Source: Streptomyces sp. NBC_01381
GTDB taxonomy: Bacteria; Actinomycetota; Actinomycetes; Streptomycetales; Streptomycetaceae
Assembly: GCF_026340305.1 (NCBI RefSeq)
Contig: NZ_JAPEPI010000002.1
Coordinates: 2,418,001 to 2,482,000, forward strand
Direction of reading: 5' to 3'
DNA length: 64,000 nucleotides
How positions within the stretch are numbered: position 1 is the first letter of the stretch; each line of letters begins with the position of its first letter. The notes under the pieces are model-generated. The model searched no databases. It had not been told where the DNA came from and saw only the letters and a program-made list of their open reading frames with translations. The position numbers and the translations under genes were made by a program. Below, one piece after another: positions 53,990 through 60,472 of this stretch.

Positions 53990-54886
53990 ATGCTGCTGCA
54001 GGTGCTCGGCACCGCGGCGGGCGGCGGGCTGCCCCAGTGGAACTGCGCGTGCCCCGGATGCACCGGGGCGCGCGCCCACCCGGAGCGTCGCCGCCGGCAT
54101 GCCTCGCTCGCCGTGCGCGCGGCGGAGGGGTGCTGGTACGTCGTCAACGCCACCCCAGACATCGGCGAGCAGATCGAGGACTGCCCGGACCTGCGTCCCG
54201 GTCCCGGAGCCCGGCAGACTCCCATCGCCGGTGTCGTGCTCACCGACGCCGAACTCGACCACACCCTCGGCATCGCCCGCTTCCGGGAAGCGGCCGCCGG
54301 CTTCGAGGTCCTCGCCACCGCTCCCGTACGGCAGGCGGTGGGGGAGGGGCTGGGGCTCGATGCCGTCCTCGGGCCCTATACGGATGTGCGGTGGCGGGAG
54401 CTGACCGCCGCCGGGTGCTCGTTGGGGGGCGGGGGGTTGCGTGTCAGCGCCGTGCCCCTGTCCGGGAAGCGCCCAAGGTACGCCGCCAACTCCACGAACA
54501 GCGGGGATAGTTGGTCCGTGGCGTTGCGTCTGCACGACTCCGGTACCGGCCGGACCCTGCTGTACGCGCCCGCCCTCGCCGTCTGGTCCGACGCCTTCGA
54601 CGAAGCCGTGCGCGACGCCGATCTCGTCTTCGTCGACGGCACCTTCTGGGACGACGACGAGCCCCTGCGCTGCGGCTTCTCCACCCGCACCGCCACCGGC
54701 ATGGGGCATCTGCCCATCACTGGGCCCGGCGGCACCGCGCGCCGGCTCGCCCGGCTGCCGGGGCGCTGCCTCTACACCCACCTCAACAACACCAATCCCC
54801 TGGGGAATCCGCACGCCGAGCAGCACAAGCTGCTCGCGGAGTGGGGAATCGAAGTCGCGGCGGAACGGATGGTGATCGAGCTATGA
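53990..54886 (+). CDS. pqqB: PQQ biosynthesis hydroxylase PqqB
   Basis: A 298-residue metallo-beta-lactamase-fold enzyme that hydroxylates the Glu-Tyr-derived intermediate. VLGTAAGGGLPQWNCACPGC is the N-terminal signature with its zinc-binding cysteines, and DAELDHTLGIARFRE and THLNNTNPLGNP are further family segments. It overlaps pqqC by ATGA. Confidence 0.93.
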   Translation: MLLQVLGTAAGGGLPQWNCACPGCTGARAHPERRRRHASLAVRAAEGCWYVVNATPDIGEQIEDCPDLRPGPGARQTPIAGVVLTDAELDHTLGIARFREAAAGFEVLATAPVRQAVGEGLGLDAVLGPYTDVRWRELTAAGCSLGGGGLRVSAVPLSGKRPRYAANSTNSGDSWSVALRLHDSGTGRTLLYAPALAVWSDAFDEAVRDADLVFVDGTFWDDDEPLRCGFSTRTATGMGHLPITGPGGTARRLARLPGRCLYTHLNNTNPLGNPHAEQHKLLAEWGIEVAAERMVIEL

Positions 54887-55584
54887 CTGTGACGGCTCCC
54901 TGGACGGCCGACGAGTTCACGGCGCGGCTGCGCGCCGTCTCCGCCGAGCGGTACCACGACCGGCACCCCTTCAACGTACGCATGCACGAAGGCACCCTCA
55001 CCCGGGACGAGTTGCGCCGCTGGATCGTCAACCGCTTCCACTACCAGCGGTACATCCCTGTCAAGGACGCGCTGATTCTCGCCAAGTTCGACGATCCGGC
55101 GCTGCGGCGCGGCTGGGTGCGGCGGATCCAGGACCACGACGGGGAGAAGGACGGCGACGGCGGCATCGAGCGCTGGCTGCGGCTCGGTGAGGCCGCGGGA
55201 ATCGGGCGCGAGGTGCTGCTCGACGTATCCAGCGTGCTGGCCGGCGTGCGGCTGGCGGTCGACGGGTACGTCAACTTCTGCCGCCTCAGGCCCGCCCTTG
55301 ACGCCGTCGCCGCATCGCTCACCGAGTTGTCCGCGCCGGACCTCATGCGGACCAGGATCGAGGCGTTCGAGCGGCATTACCCGTGGATCGAGGCGGAGGG
55401 CCTCGCGTACTTCCGCACCCGGGTGGAACAGGGCGGCAGGGACGGGCAGGAGGCGCTCGGCCTCGTCCTGGAGTGGGCGCGCACACGGCCGGAACAGGAG
55501 CGGGCCGTCGCCGCGCTCGGCTTCAAGTGCGACGTCCTGTGGACACTGCTGGACGCGGTCGACCGCGGGCCGGGGCGCGGCTGA
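54883..55584 (+). CDS. pqqC: PQQ synthase PqqC
   Basis: A 233-residue helical-bundle oxidase carrying out the last ring closure and eight-electron oxidation of PQQ synthesis without metal. Typical segments are YHDRHPFNVRMHEGTLTRDE, NRFHYQRYIPVKDALILAKF, IQDHDG and ERHYPWIEAEGLAYFRTR. The ATG at 54883 overlaps pqqB and the stop overlaps pqqD as TGATG. Confidence 0.94.
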   Translation: MTVTAPWTADEFTARLRAVSAERYHDRHPFNVRMHEGTLTRDELRRWIVNRFHYQRYIPVKDALILAKFDDPALRRGWVRRIQDHDGEKDGDGGIERWLRLGEAAGIGREVLLDVSSVLAGVRLAVDGYVNFCRLRPALDAVAASLTELSAPDLMRTRIEAFERHYPWIEAEGLAYFRTRVEQGGRDGQEALGLVLEWARTRPEQERAVAALGFKCDVLWTLLDAVDRGPGRG

Positions 55585-55844
55585 TGGCCGGCGACTGGCG
55601 CCCCGTGCTCGCCCGCTCCGTGACCCTGCGACACGACCGGGTGCGCGGAGTCGACCTGCTGGTACTGCCCGAGCGGGTGGTCGTACTGCGCGGGTCCGCG
55701 GGGAGCGTGGTGGGCCTGTGCGACGGTGAGCGTGAAGTGGAGCAGATCGTGGGCGAGTTGGCGCGGCGGCATCCGGACGCGCCGGTCGCCGACGAGGTGC
55801 CGGGGTTCCTCGCGGCACTGCGGGCGGAGGGGTGGCTCCGGTGA
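55584..55844 (+). CDS. pqqD: PqqA-binding chaperone PqqD
   Basis: An 86-residue RiPP recognition element. WRPVLARSVTLRHDRVRG starts the winged-helix fold, and DGEREVEQIVGELARRHP follows. It delivers PqqA to PqqE. It overlaps both neighbours, at TGATG upstream and GTGA downstream. Confidence 0.92.
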   Translation: MAGDWRPVLARSVTLRHDRVRGVDLLVLPERVVVLRGSAGSVVGLCDGEREVEQIVGELARRHPDAPVADEVPGFLAALRAEGWLR

Positions 55845-57430
55845 GGGGCGATCCGCAGAGCGCTGGGGCGAGCGGGCTCCCGAGTGCTGGTGTGGCGAAG
55901 GGCCCGAGTGCTGGTGCGGCTGCCCGTCCGAGCGCTGGTACCACCGAGCTTCCGAATGTGGGTGCGGCTGGGGGCCCGAGTCCTGGCAGCACCGAGCTCC
56001 CGAGTGCTGGCGTCGTCGAGCCCTCGAGTCCTGGCGCGGCTGCGGGCCCGCGCCTCGGCATGGCTGAGCGTCCGCGCGCTGGTGCTACCGAGCTCCCGAG
56101 TGCTGGTGCGACTCTGCGTCCGAGTTCTGGCGCTGCCGTGCGTCCGAGCGCTGGCGTCACCGAGCCCCCGAGCCCTGGCACGGCTGTACCCCCGAGCCCC
56201 GCCACCACCGAGCCTCCGAACGCCGGCACGCCTGCGCGCCTGAGACTTGGTGCGGCTGAGCGTCCGCGCCCCGCCACCCCCGCGCCCCCGAGCCCCACCG
56301 CCGCGCCCCCGCGCCCCCATCCCCATCCCGTCGAGCCGCCCTGGGCCCTGCTCGCCGAGCTCACCCACGGGTGCCCTCTGTGCTGTGCCTACTGTTCCAA
56401 TCCCATCGAACTGGTCGAGCGCGAGCGTGAGTTGACTGCCGCGCAGTGGGCCGATGTGATGCGGCAGGCCGCTGATATCGGTGTCGTGCAGACGCATCTG
56501 TCCGGCGGGGAGCCGCTCCTGCGTCGTGATCTCGTGGAGATCGTGCGCGGTGCCGACTCCGTCGGGATCCACACGCAGCTCGTGACCAGTGGAGTCGGAC
56601 TGCACGAGCGTCGGCTCGGCGCACTTGTCGACGCGGGGCTGCGCAGCGTCCAGCTGTCCGTGCAGCACGCTGACCCCGCAGCCGCTCAACTCATCGCGGG
56701 GGTACGGGCGTTCGGTGCCAAGGAGCGGGCTGCCCGGCTCGTGCGGGCTGCCGGGCTGCCGCTCGGGCTCAACGCGGTGCTGCACCGCGCCAATCTCGAC
56801 GCGCTCGACGGGCTCGTGGAGCTGGGGCTCGCCTGGGGCGCCGACCGCATCGAGCTGGCCAACACCCAGTTCTACGGCTGGGCGCTGCGGAACAGGGGCG
56901 CGCTGCTTCCGGGGCGGGAACAGGTCGCGTACGCCCGTGAACGCGTCGAGCGGTGGCGGGAGCGGCTCGCGGGGCGCATGGAGCTGGTGTGGGTGGCGCC
57001 CGACTACGTCGACGGGATCGCCAAGCCCTGCATGGGCGGCTGGGGCGCCGTCTCACTGACCGTTGCCCCGGACGGGACGGTGCTTCCCTGCCCGGCCGCC
57101 GGTGAGCTGCTCGCAGAAGACGCACCGAACGTGCGGGACCGCCAACTGGGCTGGATCTGGCGGGAGTCGGCGGCCTTCAACCGCTATCGCGGCGAGGCGT
57201 GGATGCGTGACCCCTGCCGCAGCTGCGAGCTGCGCACCGTGGACTTCGGGGGCTGCCGCTGCCAGGCGTACGCCCTGACCGGCGATGCCACCCGCACCGA
57301 CCCCGCCTGCCACCGCTCGCCGGACCACGCGGCGGTCCGCGCCCTCGTCGACGGCGCCGGTGACGGCGCCAGTGACGGCGCGGGTGACCGCCCGACGGAC
57401 TTCGCCTACCGGGCGTACCCGAAGACGTAA
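55841..57430 (+). CDS. pqqE: Radical-SAM PqqE with long octapeptide-repeat extension
   Basis: A 529-residue enzyme. The catalytic part (about residues 160-500) has the radical-SAM motif CPLCCAYC (Cys178, Cys182, Cys185) and the SPASM region with CMGGWG, PCPAAGEL, DPCRSCELR, GGCRCQAY and DPACHRSPDH; it joins Glu and Tyr of PqqA. About 145 residues in front consist of roughly 18 octapeptide units of PSAGxxxx type, not expected in PqqE. The GTG at 55841 overlaps the pqqD stop as GTGA, which fixes the start. The C-terminal tail has a DGAGDGASDGAGD repeat. Confidence 0.92.
   Translation: MRGDPQSAGASGLPSAGVAKGPSAGAAARPSAGTTELPNVGAAGGPSPGSTELPSAGVVEPSSPGAAAGPRLGMAERPRAGATELPSAGATLRPSSGAAVRPSAGVTEPPSPGTAVPPSPATTEPPNAGTPARLRLGAAERPRPATPAPPSPTAAPPRPHPHPVEPPWALLAELTHGCPLCCAYCSNPIELVERERELTAAQWADVMRQAADIGVVQTHLSGGEPLLRRDLVEIVRGADSVGIHTQLVTSGVGLHERRLGALVDAGLRSVQLSVQHADPAAAQLIAGVRAFGAKERAARLVRAAGLPLGLNAVLHRANLDALDGLVELGLAWGADRIELANTQFYGWALRNRGALLPGREQVAYARERVERWRERLAGRMELVWVAPDYVDGIAKPCMGGWGAVSLTVAPDGTVLPCPAAGELLAEDAPNVRDRQLGWIWRESAAFNRYRGEAWMRDPCRSCELRTVDFGGCRCQAYALTGDATRTDPACHRSPDHAAVRALVDGAGDGASDGAGDRPTDFAYRAYPKT
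55880..56311 (+). repeat. 24-bp minisatellite, about 18 copies, in pqqE
   Basis: The unit encodes eight residues; examples are PSAGVAKG, PSAGAAAR, PSAGTTEL, PNVGAAGG, PSPGSTEL, PSAGATLR, PSSGAAVR and PSPGTAVP. DNA units share CCGAGTGCTGGTG-like sequence at a constant 24-base period. Divergence between units suggests an old array with ongoing change. Confidence 0.9.
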
Positions 57431-57475
57431 CCCCTCCCTCCCGCAGGAGCCGCACCTGCCCTGCACCCTCAGACC

Positions 57476-57494
57476 GTTAGGAACCCTTCCTAAC
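57476..57494. promoter_or_regulatory. Palindromic operator upstream of the GH18 gene
   Basis: GTTAGGAA, three bases, TTCCTAAC: a perfect 8+8 inverted repeat 25 bases before the start. From memory it resembles the TTAGGAA...TTCCTAA operator of the Streptomyces ROK-family chitosanase repressor CsnR, which would fit a glycosidase gene. Confidence 0.7.
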
Positions 57495-57518
57495 ACCGCA
57501 AAGGAGAGCACACCCCCC

Positions 57519-58532
57519 ATGTCCCACACCCCCCACAGAACGGTCACCGCGGTGGCCGCCGCCGGAGTCCTCGCGACGGCGGCCTCCCTCACCCTGGCCG
57601 CCCAGTCATCGGCCGCGCCCCCGCAGGCACGGCCCAAAGCCCCTGGCACCATCCACGCCGCCCCCTACGAGTACCTGGGCTGGGGCGACCCGCAGCAGCC
57701 CACCGACGTGATGGCCGCGACCGGCGTCAAATGGTTCACGCTCGCCTTCATCCTGTCCGACGGCGGCTGCAACCCCGCCTGGGACGGCAGCCGCCCTCTG
57801 AAGGGCGGCTCCGATGAATCCGCCATCAACTCCATACGTGGTGCGGGCGGCGACATCGTCGTCTCCGTCGGCGGCTGGAGCGGCGCCAAGCTCGGCGAGA
57901 AGTGCACCAGCGCCGACGCGCTCGCCGGCGCCTACCAGAAGGTCATCGACGCCTATGACCTCAAGGCGTTCGACATCGACATCGAGGACACCGAGTTCAA
58001 CAACGCGACCGTGCGCCAGCGGGTCGTCGACGCCCTGAAGATCGTGAAGGAGAAGAACCCGGGGATCGTCACCTACGTGACCATGGGCACGACCCCGGAG
58101 GGCCCCGACGCCACCGGCAAGGACCTCATCCGGCGTGGCGCCGACGCCGGACTCGACAACGACGCCTGGGTGATCATGCCGTTCGACTTCGGCGGCCACA
58201 GCGGCTCCATGGGCGAGGCCTCGGTCAGCGCCATGGAGGGCTTGCAGAGCGCGGTCAAGAGCGCCTACGGCTACAGCGACGCCGACGCGTACCAGCACAT
58301 CGGCGTCTCCTCCATGAACGGCAAGACCGACGTGCCCGACGAGACCGTCACCACGGCTGACTTCGAGACGATCCTCGCGTACGCCAAGGAGCACCACATC
58401 GCACGGTTCTCCTTCTGGTCGGTCAACCGTGACCGCGACTGCGGCTCGGGCGGAAGCCCCGGCGACTCGTGCAGCGGCGTGTCGCAACAGCCGTACGACT
58501 TCACCAAAATCGTTGCCCAGTACGGAGGTTGA
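57519..58532 (+). CDS. Secreted GH18 chitinase-like glycosidase
   Basis: A 337-residue secreted TIM-barrel protein. Signal peptide: residues 1-33 with LAAQSSAA. The catalytic GH18 motif is AFDIDIEDTE with Asp152, Asp154 and Glu156 as proton donor. DIVVSVGGWSGAKLGEKC is the substrate-side SxGG motif. No carbohydrate-binding module is present. AAGGAG precedes the ATG. It lies between pqqE and the PQQ dehydrogenase with a CsnR-like operator before it. Confidence 0.88.
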   Translation: MSHTPHRTVTAVAAAGVLATAASLTLAAQSSAAPPQARPKAPGTIHAAPYEYLGWGDPQQPTDVMAATGVKWFTLAFILSDGGCNPAWDGSRPLKGGSDESAINSIRGAGGDIVVSVGGWSGAKLGEKCTSADALAGAYQKVIDAYDLKAFDIDIEDTEFNNATVRQRVVDALKIVKEKNPGIVTYVTMGTTPEGPDATGKDLIRRGADAGLDNDAWVIMPFDFGGHSGSMGEASVSAMEGLQSAVKSAYGYSDADAYQHIGVSSMNGKTDVPDETVTTADFETILAYAKEHHIARFSFWSVNRDRDCGSGGSPGDSCSGVSQQPYDFTKIVAQYGG

Positions 58533-58535
58533 GAG

Positions 58536-59657
58536 ATGACCAGCGGCAAGAACAGCGGCAAGAAGAGAGCGGCTCTGCTCGGGGCCGCCGCACTCGTGGT
58601 GGCCGGGCTCACGCAGTACGGCCCCGCCGTGTCCGCGGCCGCCCCCGCGCCACCGATGTCGACGTCGGCGGCCGGAGAACCGACGGACATCGCCACCATC
58701 TCCACCGGCTGGACGATCCCCTGGGGCACCTCCTGGACACCCGACGGGGCGTCCGCGGTGGTCACCGAACGCGACGACTTCCGCGTCTGGCTCGTCTCCA
58801 AGGACGGCAAGGAGAAGACGCAGATAGGCACCGTCCCCGAGTCCCAGACCACGGGCGGCGAGGGCGGGTTGATGGGTGTGGCCGTCGACCCGGACTGGGA
58901 CACGAACCCTTACGTGTACGTCATGCACACCTCGTCCGAGGGCAATCGCATCGCCCGCATGACCTACGACGGCACGCGGCTGACGGACTACAAGGTTCTG
59001 CTCAAGGGGATCAAGAAGAACAAGTACCACAACGGCGGCCGCCTGGCCTTCGGCCCCGACGGCCACCTCTACGCCACCACCGGCGACGCCCAGGACGGCG
59101 GCCTCGCGCAGGACAAGAACTCCCTCAACGGCAAGATCCTGCGCCTGACGAGGGACGGCGAACCCGCCCCCGGCAACCCCTTCGGCAACTACGCCTACAG
59201 CATGGGCCACCGCAACCCGCAGGGCATCGCCTTCGATCCCCAAGGGCGGCTGTGGGAAGCCGAGTTGGGGCAGAGCGCCAAGGACGAGCTCAACCTCATC
59301 AAGCCCGGCGCGAACTATGGCTGGCCCACCTGCGAGGGCGAGTGCGACGTCTCCGGCATGACGAACCCCAAGAAGACCTGGGGCGTCGCGGAGGCCTCGC
59401 CGAGCGGTGTCGCCGTCGTCGACGGCGCCGTCTACATGGCGGCGCTGAAGGGCGAGCGGCTCTGGCGCATACCGATCAGCGCCGACAACGAGGACGTCGG
59501 CACGGCGAAGGCGTTCTACGTCGGTGAGTACGGGCGGCTGCGCGCCGTCACCGCCGTGCCGGGCGCCGATCAGCTCTGGCTCTCCACCACCAACGCGGAC
59601 AACAACGGTGGAGAGCCGGACGGTTCGGATCAGATCTTCCGAGTGACGATCGGTTAG
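58536..59657 (+). CDS. Secreted PQQ-dependent sugar dehydrogenase
   Basis: A 373-residue secreted quinoprotein of the soluble glucose (GDH-B)/sorbosone dehydrogenase family. Signal peptide: residues 1-37 with a basic start and AVSAAAPAP. The six-bladed propeller has the catalytic region KYHNGGRLAFGPDG (His165), GHRNPQGIAFDPQG and ELNLIKPGANYGWP, ending in DQIFRVTIG. It needs PQQ, which the neighbouring operon makes, and Ca2+. It starts three bases after the GH18 stop, so the two are co-transcribed. Confidence 0.9.
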   Translation: MTSGKNSGKKRAALLGAAALVVAGLTQYGPAVSAAAPAPPMSTSAAGEPTDIATISTGWTIPWGTSWTPDGASAVVTERDDFRVWLVSKDGKEKTQIGTVPESQTTGGEGGLMGVAVDPDWDTNPYVYVMHTSSEGNRIARMTYDGTRLTDYKVLLKGIKKNKYHNGGRLAFGPDGHLYATTGDAQDGGLAQDKNSLNGKILRLTRDGEPAPGNPFGNYAYSMGHRNPQGIAFDPQGRLWEAELGQSAKDELNLIKPGANYGWPTCEGECDVSGMTNPKKTWGVAEASPSGVAVVDGAVYMAALKGERLWRIPISADNEDVGTAKAFYVGEYGRLRAVTAVPGADQLWLSTTNADNNGGEPDGSDQIFRVTIG

Positions 59658-59678
59658 ATCACGTATCACGTATCACGT
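59658..59678 (+). repeat. Three tandem ATCACGT units after a stop codon
   Basis: ATCACGT is repeated three times without interruption immediately after the sugar dehydrogenase stop, directly before the convergent ABC ATPase gene. Confidence 0.85.
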
Positions 59679-59680
59679 GC

Positions 59681-60472
59681 TCACGCCGCCGCGGTGCCGA
59701 GGTAGGCGTCCCGTACCTTCGGGTCCGCGCGCACCTCGGCCGCCGTGCCCTGCGCGAGGACGCCGCCCAGGTCGAGCACGACGACGCGGGCGCAGAGCTC
59801 CATCACGAACGCGACGTTGTGCTCGACCAGGAGCACGGCACAGCCCTCCTCGTCCGCGAGATGCCGGATGACGGCCGACAGCTGGCCCCGCTCGTCGGCC
59901 GTCATCCCCGACGCGGGCTCGTCGAGCAGCAGCACCCTCGGCGGGTCCGCCACGGCCCGCGCCAGCTCCACCATGCGGGCGCGGCCGACGGGGAGTGCCC
60001 CCGCGTAGTCGTCGCCGATGGCGTCAAGTCCGCACTTGCGCAGGACAGTTGCGGCGCGGGTACGCCGCTCCTTCTCCCGCGTACGCCGGGTGGGCGCCGC
60101 AAGGAGATCGGCGGCGAACCCGCCTCCGCCGCCCCGCCACTCCTGCGCCACCAGCAGATTGTCCGCGACGGTGAGCTGCCCGAAGAGCTGCTGGCGCTGG
60201 AAGGTGCGGCGCATGCCGTGCCGGGCCCGCCAGACGGGGGAGCGGCGGGTGATGTCGGCCCCGTCGAACAGGACCCGCCCCGCGTCGGGGCGGCGGATGC
60301 CGGAGACCACGTCGAACAGGGTGGTCTTTCCAGCCCCGTTGGGCCCGATGAGGCCGCAGACCTCGCCCTGGCGCAGGCCGAGGTCGACCTGGTCGAGGGC
60401 GCGGATGCCGCCGAAGCGGACGCCGATGCCGCGGGCTTCGAGTATCCGGTCGTCTACGCGGTCGTCGCTCAT
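59681..60472 (-). CDS. livG: Branched-chain amino acid-type ABC transporter ATPase LivG
   Basis: A 263-residue ATPase. Walker A GPNGAGKTTLFD (about residue 42), signature-like LPVGRARMVELARA (LxVGxxR in place of canonical LSGGQ), Walker B RVLLLDEPASG and the switch His in VEHNV. The C-terminal VLDLGGVLAQGTAAEVRADP is LivG-typical. The ATG at 60472 overlaps the fusion gene's stop as ATGA. The signature reads PVGRARM instead of LSGGQ, a conservative oddity. Confidence 0.88.
   Translation of the reverse strand: MSDDRVDDRILEARGIGVRFGGIRALDQVDLGLRQGEVCGLIGPNGAGKTTLFDVVSGIRRPDAGRVLFDGADITRRSPVWRARHGMRRTFQRQQLFGQLTVADNLLVAQEWRGGGGGFAADLLAAPTRRTREKERRTRAATVLRKCGLDAIGDDYAGALPVGRARMVELARAVADPPRVLLLDEPASGMTADERGQLSAVIRHLADEEGCAVLLVEHNVAFVMELCARVVVLDLGGVLAQGTAAEVRADPKVRDAYLGTAAA

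Noticed and set aside
55880..56311. CRISPR array, because of the regular 24-base period
   Set aside because: Units are contiguous without spacers and are coding in frame with pqqE.
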